A DNA stretch of 64,000 nt from Trametes villosa (Eukaryota; Basidiomycota; Agaricomycetes; Polyporales; Polyporaceae): contig PUDQ02000020.1 of NCBI GenBank assembly GCA_002964805.2, positions 124,001 to 188,000 on the forward strand, in the 5' to 3' direction. Of this stretch, positions 33,400-45,468 are shown one piece after another; the stretch's first letter is position 1, and every line of letters starts with the position of its first letter. The notes beneath the pieces were generated by a model. The model worked only from the letters and a program-made list of their open reading frames with translations. It did not search any database and was not told the origin of the DNA. A program made the position numbers and the translations under genes.

Positions 33400-36300
33400 A
33401 TGTCCCTCGCGGCCTACCTCCATCGACCCTCCCTGAACCCGTACTCCATCCACTCCCGCTCGAACAACGACGCGTTACCCGGAACACGCAGCGGACGCAG
33501 GTACGCGCCGATCGTGTTCGCTCGAGCCGGCTGATAGACTAATCAATTGCCCTCGTCGCGTGCAAGTAGCCGGCCAATGCAGCCGTCCCGGATATCCACC
33601 TCGAGGTCTAAACTCCCGGTGAGCTACCAGGCGCGAACCCACAATGCCATGTCCACTTACGCGTCCTGTCTCGTGCAGACCGATCCCTCTCTGTGGGTAG
33701 ATCGAGATCTCGTCTCTTACGTGCGCAGCCACTACGAGAGAGCGGACGCGACGTCCCTCACCGCCCTCATCCACGACTTCCGCCTCTCGCCCCTCGGGCT
33801 GTGGTATCTCCAAACCGACGAAGAAGAGCTGCTACGGTACGTTTCCTAATTTCCCCAACTAACACGCGGCCCTCACCCGCAGCATGCACACAGGCTCGCC
33901 AACGACGATGTCTCCCTCAAAGACCTCGTCCTCGACCTTGCCTCACACGTGCGCCCGACCGTATCCCCCACCACGCCCCGCCGGAGGCACGTGAAGCAGC
34001 TGTCCAAAGACCTGGACGTGCCTACCCCACCGCCACCTCCGCCGCCACCCGTCGAGGAGGAGCCCGAGCCGGAGGAGGAGGACGAAGACCTCGCGCGCAG
34101 CGTGGTGAGCGACTGGGCGCTGGACGAGATGCCCGAAGAGGGCTTCGAGCCTGCCGCGCACGAGTACACACCCAATCCGCACGACTATCAGGAGGAGGGC
34201 GACGTCGAGGGCCTGGGTCTTCACACCGAGGGCGCCGCAGACGAAACGTTCAGGGCGGAAGAACCCGTGCCGCCCGAAGAGGCGGATTTGCTCGACCTCG
34301 GCGGCGAGGAGGGCGCGTCTGACGTCCCCATCCACGACAACTTCCCTAGCGACGATGCTGCGGAACACACCTTCACCCAGGACCAACTTTTCGGCGAGGA
34401 AGACGCGTCGGAGGACGTCGCGCGGTCTGTCCCGTTCGACGACGAGGATTTCTTCGCAGGCGGCGATGGGTCGTACGAGCCCTCTAAAGACGACGAGACC
34501 GAGGCGGCCCACGGAGAGCCGGCGTATGAGGCGGCTGCATCTATCGCTGAGGTAGCTCCGGCAGCCGAACCGACGGCAGCCGAAGACGAGGAATCTCCTT
34601 CGCATCAGGACGAGCACGAACAGGGCGGCCGTGAGGAGAAGGAGGACGAGCAGCTCTCAGGCGAGACTGTGGAAGACCCAGCGGAGGCAGAAGAGCCAAA
34701 GCCTGTAAGCCTTGGCGAGGAGGCCGCCGCGGATCCTGAGGGGCTAGCAGCCGAAGACCCTGAGGAGCCAGCGACTGAGCCCGCAGCGTCCTCCGAGGAC
34801 GCTGCCACGGAGGACGCCCCTCAACCCACTGCCTCTACAGCCGAGGTTCACGCAGCAGAGGAACCTGAACAGGCGGAGGAGCCAACCCCTGCGCCTCCGG
34901 TCACGTCGACCGAGGAGGAGGACCTGTCCGCGCATGTTGGAGACGCGGCGGCTAGCGGGGGGACCCACGTAGCCCCAGATGCTGTTGAGCAGTCCGACGC
35001 CGCGATACCCGCCGAGGGTGCGGCGCCGTCGACCCCAACAGCGCAGTCCGAGGAGGATGCTCCGCCTGCACCCGAGGCGCCACCCGCACAGTCGTGGTTC
35101 CCCGAAGAGGAAACCACGGAGGAGACGGGCACGGAACAGCAGTCCTCGACCCCGGAAGCGACCGCTGAGGATCCCACCAGCACCGAGGACGGCAAGGACG
35201 CGGAGCCGGAGCCAGAGCTGCAACCGGAGGCCTCGTCGGAGACGCAGGCGCAGGCGGAAGGCGCTCAGTCACAGGCGCCCGAAGACTGCGAGCAGGAGGC
35301 CAAGGTTCCTGAAGGCTCCGAGCAGAAGACGTCTGGAGATTCTGTGTCGGTGTCCAAGGCGGCCGAGGATGCATCCTCATCGCAAGAGCCGCAGAGCCTC
35401 CATCCTGCAGGGTCCGAGGACTCCAGTACTGGCGGGAAGCCCACCCTTACCCTCTCCGTCCCCCCTCCCCCAGCAGCGTCCAGCTCGCCACCGCCCGCAC
35501 AAACGCCCGCTTCCGTGTTCTCTCAGCCTGCGCAGGCGCCGGCGACGCCGCGGACGCCCGCCTGGGGCGGCGCAGCGCGCTCCGCCTGGGGAAGCGCGAA
35601 ATCGTTCGCATGGGGTAGCGCACAAGGGCCTGCGAGCATCTTCTCCTCGCGCCCGGCGGACAAGACGCCCGCGCAGTCTCCCTCCGTTTCGTCGAAGCCT
35701 GCGGTCGTGTGGGGGAGCGGCGGAATGGCCGCGAGTTTGCGGAAGGCATCCGCCCCGTCTCCGGCGCAGGCGCCCCCGTCGCCCTCACCGTGGCCCTCTC
35801 CGCCTGTCCCTGCTCCGCTGTTGCCCGCTGCTAGCAGTGCGGGCGAAAGTGGCGCCATCCTCACGTCCCCAGCGCCGGAGGACGCTGAGAAGCCTACGGT
35901 TGCTGAGGAGCCTCAGAGCGCGGACGACGCTGCTGGTGCAGGCGCTCAGCAGGACAAGAAAGAGAGTACCTCGGACCCCGACACAGGCGACGTGAAGGAT
36001 CTGGTCTCGTCGGCGATGGAGGACAGCGTCCTTGAGGACACGTCGAAGGCTGAGTCCTCCGAGCAGACGGAGACCTCAATACCTGCACCGCGCGAGGACG
36101 GCGAGGGCGAGTCAAGGGAGTCTGGTGAGGCCGAGACGGAAAAGTTGGATGGCGAGTTTGAGCTAGTGGATGACGCGGGAGAGGCGGCGGGCACTGCCGA
36201 TGACGCTGCCGGCGGCACCTCTGGGGACGGTCCCGGGGTAGGGAGCGACGACGAGCAAGAGCAACCCAGCGATCCGGCGGGAAAGCAGCGCGAGGAGGGG

Positions 36301-36872
36301 GAGCCGGAAGAGCGCGGGGAGGAGCAGGAGGAAGGCGAGGAAGAAGATGCGGAGGACAGCGGCTTTGTCCTCTCCGGGTCGACGCGTGGATCGCGACCGA
36401 AGCTCTCGAGAGCGTCTTCCAGCAACGCGGACAGCTCGACACCAGCGACGCCCAAGACCTCTCGTGCTCATAGCCGAGTTGCCGATCTCTTCCAGGACCA
36501 CACACGCTCCTCGACGGCGACGAGCGCTGCCAGCGGAGAGAGCGATCCCGCCCCCGCTCCCGCGGCGGGCTCGCTGGGTACCGAGGACGAGGTGAGCTTA
36601 GCTGAGCATCTTGTTGCCAGCGATCAGGCGTACTGACCCTTCTTCAGGCTCCAGAACTTCCCACTCCTATCCTTTCGCCAGCGGATAAGCGTGCGGCGAA
36701 GAAGAAGCGCCAGGCCGAGCGCCAGGCCGAGGAGAAGCGCAGGAAAGAAGAGCAGGAGCGTCTGGAGCAGGAGAAACGGCAGGAAGACAACAAGAACAAG
36801 AGCCCCCAGGAGGAGAAGGATGAGTGGGCGACGGCGCCGCGCACGAAGAAGAATAAGAGGGGAAACAGGTGA
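33400..36872 (+). CDS. Hypothetical acidic, disordered protein (~1077 aa) with Trp-Gly-Ser repeats and a basic coiled tail
   Basis: The best exon chain is 33400-33500, 33567-33618, 33679-33836, 33894-36591 and 36648-36872, summing to 1077 codons in phase; the first junction uses an AAG acceptor and is the least certain. The N-terminal ~130 residues are folded-looking (DPSLWVDRDLVSYVRSHYER, FRLSPLGLWYLQTDEEELL). Then come DVPTPPPPPPPPVEEEPEPE and ~700 residues dominated by Glu, Ala, Pro, Ser and Thr. Near residue 600 lie spaced tryptophans in AWGGAARSAWGSAKSFAWGS. The last exon adds a Lys/Glu coiled segment, DKRAAKKKRQAERQAEEKRR, ending KKNKRGNR. I do not recognise the protein. The composition suggests a scaffold or trafficking/nuclear adaptor, which is speculation. 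Confidence 0.75.
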
Positions 36873-37405
36873 CTCTGGTCCTGGGCTGTCTTTCCTAAGT
36901 TACGTTATGTACCATGTCACTGTATATGAGAGATCCCGACGTGTATTATACCCCGCACGTACTGTATGCTGACTTCTTGACTATCATCATGTATGGAGTA
37001 CTTGTGGCTGGGCTCAGGGAGTGTGCTCCAGGCGGAGACACATCTCCATGTAATTGAGAATGCTAGGTTCGGTTACCAGGCAAAGTGACTGAGATCGTAC
37101 CCTGGATCGCAATACGTAGTGACCGGCGAAGAGAGCCGTCGTGATTTTTCCGAGTCCAGTCTCGCTTTTGTATATGTCACGGAAAGCCTGACTTAGGCTA
37201 TCGGATGCGCGGCCGCTGATGTTCATCTCTTGCACTGCAGCAATCCAAGAAGGCATGACGTGATAGTATTGCGTGCATTATGCCTGAGTCAATCTGTTGC
37301 TACTGGACTGGACCGTTGTGAACACCACAATTACCCCAAGACGCACGCTTATCGCAGTGCCCCATAATCGGAGGATATGCCTTGGTGCCGAACTCCGGGC
37401 CACGC
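36873..37405. other. Convergent intergenic region, nothing recognised
   Basis: 533 bp between the stop codons of the acidic-protein gene and oxalate decarboxylase. It is AT-richer than its flanks, consistent with 3' UTRs. Confidence 0.4.
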
Positions 37406-39687
37406 CTAGTTGGGGCCCACAACGACTTGCTTGGTCTTGCTCAACTTGTTGATGGTCTCGTCGGACAACTGCAGGTGTGCCTTGACCAAGTCTGGCGGCG
37501 TTAGGGCCAGCCACTGTTGGGATACGTTTCAGGTAACGGAAAGCGCAAACGAGCTATTTCTGTGCAAACCTGGCTGAGGCTTATGTCTTGTACGCGACCT
37601 GAGCAGGAAAACGTCAGCTTCAAGACAATCTAACAAATCGCTGGTATGCTTTCAGAGCGTACCAGAGTTGAAGATCTCCAGGAAATGCAGCGTGGTATTC
37701 CCCGTGTTCTCCACGAAATGGCCTGTGAAGATATGAGCACTCCTTCCGCAAATTGAGGGTGCCAGTGAGCATTTACCGAAGGAAGCTGGAACGAAGCCGA
37801 CGTCGCCCGCCTGCGTGAGTATCGCTATGAGCATCATGCGAAGCTCGATCCATAGGCGGGCTCCGTACCTCGTAGTCGAAGGTGCGCGCGTTACCGCTCG
37901 ACGCGAACAGGGTAAGGCGAGCTTGGCCGCTACTGTATGCATGAGAGCGGCGGTCAGCACATGCACGATCTCAGATTTCAGGTACACGCACATATAGTAA
38001 GTCCACTCGTCTTGGGTGGGATGCCACTGCGGGGGGCCCGTGAGCGCATGAAGCACGTGCGCAAATCCCGACTTACATGGAGTTCCCTGGGTGCGGCGTT
38101 AGAGGGGCGTTAAGGAAACAGCCTTAAGAGCACGCCCGCGTACCTCATCGCGCCAGGCTCGACCGTGATCTCCGACGCAGAGATCGCGGTGGCCGCCGTG
38201 AACATCGTCGAGTCGATGTTCTTGACCGTGCCTCCAGCCAGCTGTGTTGCCTTCATCTGAGACAGGGAGAACGTGAACGGGTTCGGGATCGTCCCTTGCG
38301 GGCTCTTTGGGAGCTGCAGGTTGTCCTGCGGAGGGGCTGCGAGAGAGTGGTTAGCCTTTCAGGCTCGTCGAGACACGGCGTATAATTAGCGACGTGCCAC
38401 CCGGGAATATGTAGAGCTGCTGGGCGGGGATGTGATCGAAGGCTGAGATGCTCGTCTGGAAGTTCTTGGCAATGACTTCCTTGGGAACGTGTGCCAGCCA
38501 GTCGGTGAGCTGGGGGCGTGTGTTGTTTGTCTTAGTACTAGGGTGGATGCTTCCTTGTAGGGCTCACCAAGAACGTTGAGTCCTCGCTAAAGGCCCCGTC
38601 GTCGAATACCTGCCCATCCAGTGCTTAGTACATGTACTGCAGCATAGATTGGAACAGTGAAAACATACCAATAGGAACTCGGTACCAACACCGGTGTCGT
38701 TCAATGCCTGAATGCTGTGAGGAATCCCTGGAGGGAAGTACCATAGATCCCCTTGTTTCTTTTGGAAGGTCGTGAGTGGCGCAAGCATGAGTGCACTGTT
38801 CATCTAAACGACGTACCACGTTCCCGATAAAGTTTCGACCGTCAGCGTCGACGGCAGTTACTTGTGCTGAGCCCTGGAAGCGGGTATTAGCCATGCACAG
38901 CGGACGCCGAAGAAGCAAGCGTACACTAATCATGAAAGCCCACTTAATGTGTGGTATGAGCATCTTTGCGGTACAGCAAGGATACGGAACACGGCACCTC
39001 GGCGGTCTTGTGCCAATGAAGCTCTCTGCAGTATTTGTGAGCCGCCTATGACGCCACTCGAACTCGTCTACCGACATACCGGACGGCACCCGCTTCAAGG
39101 CGCATGTTCACACCGGCCATCGCTGGAGAAGTCATGAGAACATGTGCGCTATCTTTGGACGTTAATGCGCTTACATGTAGCGATAGGCATGACGTCCTCT
39201 GCGACGTAGTATTGTCAGCACGCTGCACTCGCAGGGGCAAACCATCGGCCTACGGTTCTGCTGTCGTGCCCAACCGCCAGTCTGCAGACGGTTGTGGCTC
39301 AGACTGAACGGCCATTTGGCGTTCTGACTGTGTTGTAATGTCAGCGAAAGCACCGTGCGGGCTGGCAGAGGAGTGGGGGACATACACATTCCCGGCGTCG
39401 GTGGTTGGAGGGGCGAGTAAGTCAGCGTTCTGTCGGTCGATGGGGATATTCTGCGGGCCGAGGATGGTGGCGCCAAGCGAGCCACGGATGGCCTGAGGGA
39501 TCTCGTTGGTGTCGGGGAGGAAGAGGATGTTGTTCGGGTTGTCGCTAGCGAGCGCAACGGTCTCGACGGGGCCGGCAGCCGCCGCGGTCGCACTGCCGAC
39601 GTCCGACGACACGCTCGCCGCCGGTGCAGCGAGCGCGGTCGCGGAGAGCAGCAAAGTGCAGACGAGTGGTAGGAAGGTGTGCGCCAT
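37406..39687 (-). CDS. Oxalate decarboxylase (secreted bicupin), 18 exons
   Basis: Eighteen exons, from 39687-39386 to 37513-37406, join to 439 aa with every phase consistent. MAHTFLPLVCTLLLSATALA is a signal peptide. The protein has two cupin domains. In the first, GAVRELHWHKTAEWAF gives the HxHxxxxE metal ligands and WYFPPGIPHSIQ the fourth histidine. In the second, GAMRELHWHPTQDEW and GHFVENTGNTTLHFLEIF repeat the pattern. LSHNRLQTGGWARQQN and VVVGPN at the C-terminus are family-typical. The enzyme (EC 4.1.1.2) splits oxalate to formate and CO2 with manganese, and basidiomycetes use it to control oxalate secreted during wood decay. Exons include pieces of 24 nt (39198-39175), 18 nt (38942-38925) and 10 nt (38086-38077). 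Two acceptors appear to be AAG. Confidence 0.95.
38077..38086 (-). other. 10-nt microexon of the oxalate decarboxylase gene
   Basis: Minus-strand ggaactccat between CCCAG and GTAAGT. It encodes R-E-L-H, including the first manganese-binding histidine of the second cupin, and joins to W-H in the next exon. Skipping it removes a metal ligand and breaks the frame. Confidence 0.85.
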
Positions 39688-39728
39688 TGGGGGAGTTGCA
39701 CTGCGGTTTTCGACCGCGAACTCGAGCC

Positions 39729-39735
39729 CTTTATA
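39729..39735 (-). promoter_or_regulatory. TATA box of oxalate decarboxylase
   Basis: TATAAAG on the minus strand, 42-48 bp upstream of the start codon, which implies a very short 5' UTR. Confidence 0.55.
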
Positions 39736-41366
39736 CGGCAGACGCGCAAGGGGCCGACCGCAAAGTTTGACGCTACGGAGCGACGGCCGCTCCGCCCCTG
39801 CCGCAGGAGGCTCGCGGAAGCATTCTCTGCAATTTGCGGGCGGCGAACACGGGTCGTCAGGAGGCAGCGTCGATGGCCCCCTCCCCAATGTGCGCCGGCC
39901 ATTTCGGGATGTGTCGTTCTGCAGTCGTCGTGGTTCTGCTGGATCAGATCTCGAGATCGTATGCGCCGTGGCGTAATCCTGCTGCTCTGATAGGTCAGAG
40001 GGGGCGAAGGGGGCAGAGATCTGCACGCCACGGACCGCTGACGAAACTCCGCGTAATACCACGAGCAAGTCGTGGTTCACGTCGGCCGCGCCCATTCGTG
40101 AGGGCCCTCTTTGCTATTGTGTGGTCGACCGCGGCCATAAGGTGGGATCGCATCCTCGGCTCGCGTCGTCCACAGCGCCACGGTTTCGATCGAGTGCCTG
40201 CTGCCGGCCGTGCGGAACGTAACCTGATTAGCTTGTTTGAGCCCCCGCGTCCCGGTACAAACGAACTGGTGCACATCCTTCCCTTTTGATGCCATGAAGA
40301 TGCCACGGTTTTGCCATGGGCAAGGGTATTTCTGGCCAAAACAGTGTCGCTTACGTGCACATAGGTGGTATAAAAGACCTACCGAGATCCATCGCCGTGC
40401 TGTACGTTGGCACCCGCGATGATCAGGCCGCCGGGCGCAGGAAGCGATGGGTTGTCCATTTCGCTTCTGGCGAACGGCGTAGCGTCCGGTGCCTCGGGTA
40501 CAGTAGGGGCGTGTGTGAGCGCGATACGGCCCATGACATACTGGTCGCACCCACGTAGGGGTATCAGCCGCAGATGACTTCGGGCGATGGAAGATCTCAC
40601 AGAGTATAGGCTCGACATAGACCGAGCAGATGACGTCTCGCTATTTCAGACTACTGGTAAAGGGTTTCGTAAATAGCTGGTCAAGGGCACCTCCCAAACC
40701 CAGCGCATACACTCACAGCAAGTTATCGCGACGTGGCACTCGGCCGCGGCAGCATCTATGTGTTCTCACTGTTCACCCGACGCAGCCTGAAAAGACCATC
40801 GAAGGCCGTGCGGGAGTCGGCCCCCAGCAGAAGAGGAGCCTAAATGCGAGGCGCCTCTGGACGGGTTCCCATGGAAGGCCAGTTCCGTCAACACCGCGAC
40901 TATATATACCGGGAGAAGCACCCAGCTTCACACATAATCTGCGATGGGCAAGAATAGCACGTCAACGCCGTTGCGCCAGGATCGCGCGCCGCCCTTTGCG
41001 CGAGCGCGGCTGCGTCCTGTCTTGCCCCGGGACAGCGTGTATGCGCGGGTGCCCTGCTTCTCATACGTCAATGAGCGCTTTATGAAGCCCACCGCGTGTG
41101 CTCCTCGTAACGAACGCGGTAATACATCTGCGCGAACGCAGGAAAACAGCGTCCCGTCAGATATGACCATTCACGCGACGCCTACCAACGGCTGTGAGTA
41201 ATTCCGCAATGCGCATGTGATGAGAGACAGATTCATGAGAAGCTGCTCACGGTGGTAGTCCCGGCGCCGATGTGTGGGAGGCTTTCGGAGGATCTGCTAT
41301 CACAAAAAAGATGATGTATTATGAGGCGAGCCTTGGGTAATGTACGTGCAGTCGTGGTCGTAACGT
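39736..41366. other. Intergenic region upstream of oxalate decarboxylase, nothing recognised
   Basis: 1.6 kb with no supported gene. It forms the promoter side of oxalate decarboxylase and the 3' side of the HIT gene. Confidence 0.4.
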
Positions 41367-42122
41367 TCAACAGGGTAAGATCCCGACTTGGCGTCCTTTC
41401 TCTAAGATGCGGATGGCTTGCTCGGCTTCAACGAACCAGCTGACACCCTTCGTTCGACCGTGGCTCCCGCGCGAGACGGGATACTTCAGTCTGCGCAGGA
41501 ATGTTCGATACGGGAGGGCTTGAGCATGCATGTGCAGGTGCGTAACGGAGATGTAAGGGGGTATGTGGAAGCCAAGCCTACAGACAGGTCAGGGTCAGCA
41601 ATAACGGCGAAAGCTAAGACACTAACTTCCGGAGATGAGGAGGGACATCGAGCTTGTCTAAGACTTCATGTCCGATTTCAAGCATTTCCTTGACTACGCA
41701 TGATCACTCCACTTAGCGGCGGAGCGGGAGACGCATAAAACGGCCATACCCATAGGGACGTCAGAGGCGTCTAGAGTCTTCACGCTTTCTAGCAGATCCT
41801 ACTTGTCAGTCAGGGTCTTACCTGCATACATCCTGGATTTACCTATGTGCTTCTTCGGAATAATCTGCAGATGATGCTGCGCCGAAGGATTGATATCTGT
41901 GAATACTGTATAATCGTCGCTCTGAAAGAATTTAGCCATCGTTGTATGGAAGAGAACACTAATGACGCTCACCTCCCATACTACGTTAAACCCGTTCTCC
42001 TTCGACGCACCGCAGAAAATGCAAGGGCGGTGCGTGCAAGGGAGAGCATCGAGGAAGGGCTCCCGCTCTAGCTTGTCAATGGAGGGCGTTTCATTCGACA
42101 AGCAGCATAAGCTAGACAGCAT
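41367..42122 (-). CDS. HIT (histidine triad) family nucleotide-binding protein, 181 aa
   Basis: Five exons: 42122-41973, 41921-41843, 41788-41750, 41693-41627 and 41577-41367, total 546 bp. CIFCGASKENGFNVVWE, SDDYTVFTDINPSAQHHLQI, IPKKHIESVKTLDASDV and LGFHIPPYISVTHLHMHAQA follow the HIT fold. The triad itself is HLHMHAQ, where the last position of the His-phi-His-phi-His-phi-phi motif is Gln, as in Fhit/Hint-related proteins. The C-terminal KYPVSRG...WFVEAEQAIRILEKGRQVG is common in fungal HIT proteins. HIT proteins hydrolyse nucleotide phosphoramidates or AMP-linked substrates; the specific reaction is not determined. Reading straight through intron 2 gives a premature stop, so that intron (41842-41789, acceptor GCTAG) is required. 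Confidence 0.9.
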
Positions 42123-42609
42123 TTCAAGCAGGAACAGGAGGACGGGATGCAAAGGACGAAACGACTTGAAATTGAGCGATGACAGCGAGCAAGATGAGAC
42201 AGTCGTGAAGACGTAAAAGAGACGGTAGCTGGCAGCGCGCGACGTGTAAAAATAGGCCAGATGCACGAGTATTCGATAGCAAGTATTATGATGCGAATTA
42301 GTCCAGAAAACAGAGACAGAGACACAGAGGATGAGAGGTGGACGAGGACAAGAGGCGGAAACGAAATGAGCGCGAGATGACCGCACGCGGGCGCTTGCGC
42401 TCGGCAAGGAGGTGGCTATCTGCCACGTGCCGGACACCAGTCGCCGGATTTGGGTGGCATTTGTCTCCGCGACGGTTCGACGAGTGGTTGGACTCCATCG
42501 ACATACCAAACCGCCTTTGGTCGGTGCGACTCGACATACCCACACCCACCCACACGCAAGTATTCAAGGCTGGTTGCTACGTACCCTAACAGTCTCCGTT
42601 GCGTTGGAT
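42123..42609. promoter_or_regulatory. Divergent promoter of the HIT gene and UBP8
   Basis: 487 bp between two start codons. No clear element was recognised. Confidence 0.5.
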
Positions 42610-45051
42610 ATGTCGTTTGAATCGGACGCAGGATCTTCTGGAGGTTGTCCCCATCTCGTCGCGATCTTCGGCGACGAGGGAGAGCGGGGGGCGCTGCTGA
42701 ACAGATATAAGAACATAGTGCAGTGGAACACCCACCGTGCACACAATGTCGCGTACTCCACCAAGCGCCGTAAAGTGAGCCGTCGCCCTCGACCGACTTT
42801 CATGCTGCTGGTGCTGACAAAGACGGGCCTCTCTCTTTCAGATCACTCCTCCTGAATGCGACGTGTGCGGTTTGGCATTGTCACGTCCATATGCCTGCTT
42901 GCACTGCGCGGCTGCGGGGTGCTGGAGCAGCGGGCATATCAAGCAACACCTGCAAGACACAGGCCACGATTTCTGTGAGTGGCTCACGCTACCGCACACG
43001 CGTGTGACGTCTCCGGCGTTCCTGTACCACATCTGGGACGCGACGCCGGATACTACATTTATTCTCCTGTATTTAGAGCAGACTACTGGATTAACACCGT
43101 GATCACAGGTGCCGACGTCAAGACAGGATACGTGTTCTGCATCGAGTGCGACGATTTCGTCTACGACGTTGCCTTCCATCGGCTCTTCAGAGCAACCACT
43201 ATCGCGGCAGAAGAGAAGGCGACGGTATTTGAGGGTACGTTTTCTCAGAGCAGCTATTCGTGGACGCCTCGGTCTCACACTCGCGCAGTGTCCAAACGGC
43301 TGAGGGAGCCATTTGCTCCATGGCAGCCGAATGTGCAGGAACGGGCCGCGCTCGAAGGCGCAATTGCCACTTCCTGTCAAGGTACGCCGCCGAATGTCGT
43401 TTTTGCATCCGCTGACAGCCTTCTGCCTCCCGGACCAGGCCGCCGCGGCCTTCTCAACCTTGGGCAGACGTGCTTCATGAACGTAATCCTGCAATCGTTC
43501 ATTGCAAATCCGCTGCTTCGCAACTACTACCTGGGCGATAAGCACAACAGCCGGCTCTGCAAGCTCAAGGACTGCACCTCGTGCGAACTGGACAAGCTGC
43601 TCGCGGAGGTCTGTCTGCCCCTCTCCGTCGTACGTGCATGCCCAGGGCTCACGGAGGCCCGCAGGTCTATTCCGAGAACAGTGCGCCATATGGTCCGATC
43701 GAGCTTCTCGCGAAAACGTGGCGCACGTCCCCTGAGCTCTCCGGATACGCGCAGCAGGATGCCCACGAGTTCTTCATCACCGCGCTCAACAACATCCACG
43801 CGACGTCGCGCGGCTCGACGTCGCTGCAGTGCATCTGCATCATCCACTCGACCTTCGCCGGCCTGCTGCAGAGCGACGTCAAGTGCGAGCGCTGCGGCAA
43901 GGTCGCGGAGAAGACGGACCCGATGCTCGACATCAGCCTCGAGCTCAAGGGCGAGACGGGCAGCGAGGATCTCACGCTCGCGTCGTGTCTTCGCAGGTAG
44001 ATCCTTTCTCCCTCCAGCAGCGAATCGCTTCCCATAATCGTCCATGACGTCAGGTACACTCACCCGGAGAAGCTGGGCCCGAACAACTACAGCTGCGAAA
44101 AGTGCGGAAAGGCCTCCCATGTGCGTCCTTTCTCTCCCTCCCGCCTTCTCCGCAGTTGCCCGCGCGCGCCCTCCGACTGGCGGCTAATGTTAGCCGCGGC
44201 CGCTACAGGCGAGCAAACGCCTCAGCATCCGGAAGCTGCCCCCCGTGCTCAGCTTCCAGTTCAAGGTGAGAGCGGCGCACCAGCGGCGGATTTCGGCTCA
44301 CCCCTGCCCGGCGCGCCTGCGTGCGCGCGTTCACAGCGCTTCGAGCACAAGTCCGTGGACAGGTCCGCGGCGCGCAAGATCGAGGCGCCCGTCCGCTTCC
44401 CGTCCTCGCTAAACATGGCGCCGTACACGACCCTGGTCATGCACAAGCAGGAGCTATTGAGGGACGGCGGTGGGACCGCGCCCCCGAGCCTCATCCCGTG
44501 CGTCTCTTCCTTCCCCCGAGGCCCGAGCCCACGGTGTCGGCCGCCTGGTGTGCCTCGTACCCACTGACGCCGCCCGTTCTCCTGTCCAGGGACAGGAGCC
44601 TCGGGCCCGAGACGCTTTACGAATACGACCTCTTTGCGGTCGTCTGCCATGAAGGGCAGATCGACAATGGTCACTACACCTGTTACGCGCGGTCGCATGA
44701 CGAGGTGCGTACCTTGAGTGTAGCTAATCCGTACTTGAGTTCTCACCTGTCCTATTGCTATTAGTGGTACCGGTACGACGATGACAAGTGAGTATAACAA
44801 TAAATTGTGTGGACACTCGCTTTACTGATGTGCTGGGCTATAGAGTCACGCATTCGACGCTGGGCGCGTGCTTGAACTCGCAAGCCTACATGTGCTTCTA
44901 CGTCAAGCGACACCTGGACTACAAGCCATACATGACGCCGACGTATGTGGTGATGAGGGAGCAGGAAGCGGTCAAGGAGAAAGAGCGAGAGCGAGAGAAG
45001 GAGGCGGCGCGTATGAAGGAAGTTGAGGACGAGCTCCTGGCTGTCATTTGA
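42610..45051 (+). CDS. UBP8: Ubp8-type ubiquitin-specific protease of the SAGA deubiquitinating module
   Basis: Twelve exons, from 42610-42774 to 44844-45051, join to 549 aa with consistent phases. The N-terminal zinc-finger UBP domain reads CPHL, CDVCGLALSRPYACLHC, GCWSSGHIKQHLQDTGHDF and VFCIECDDFVYDVAFHRLF. The catalytic domain has the cysteine box RRGLLNLGQTCFMNVILQ (Cys near residue 184), QQDAHEFF, two CxxC zinc pairs (CERC, CEKC), the histidine box DNGHYTCYARSHDEWYRYDD and SQAYMCFYVKRHLDYKP. This matches Ubp8/USP22, which removes ubiquitin from histone H2B as part of SAGA. The Glu/Lys/Arg-rich C-terminus forms a short coiled segment. Exon 11 (44765-44787) is 23 nt. Intron 2 (42975-43108, 134 bp) is longer than its neighbours. 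Confidence 0.94.
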
Positions 45052-45468
45052 ATGGTGCTGCTCTCGGTTTTTGGCATGGGTTGGCCGATGAGGCCTGTTG
45101 TTATGTACTTTTTGGGATGGTGTATTCACTGTGCATATAGTTCGGACTGTAGCACGATTATTGGTATTGACCCTGAGTTGCACGCGGCCGCTTCTATAGG
45201 CGTGCGACGTTGAACAACGCATACACAGAGCGTGGGGGTGGTAATAACCGAGACCGACGTATTGCGCCTCCCTACATGCGATTGCACCGGTCCTGGTCGC
45301 CCTAGTGTAATGCTAACATCCGGATGCACCATGGAAGGATTCATGTGAAGTGTGGTTGTATTGTTCCCTGCCGGCCCCTCCTACACCATATATGAACGTT
45401 TCTCCGTAATAAAGCTCATCCCGGACATCAAGAGCAGTCGAGACCCCCTTCTAGCCAGCGCTCAGCGT
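45052..45468. other. Convergent intergenic region, nothing recognised
   Basis: 417 bp between the UBP8 and reductase stop codons. No gene was seen. Confidence 0.4.

Noticed and set aside
41789..41842. Apparent premature stop in the HIT gene when reading past HIG
   Set aside because: A 54-bp intron with donor GTAAAT and acceptor GCTAG restores the frame and the expected HIESVKTL sequence, so the gene is intact.
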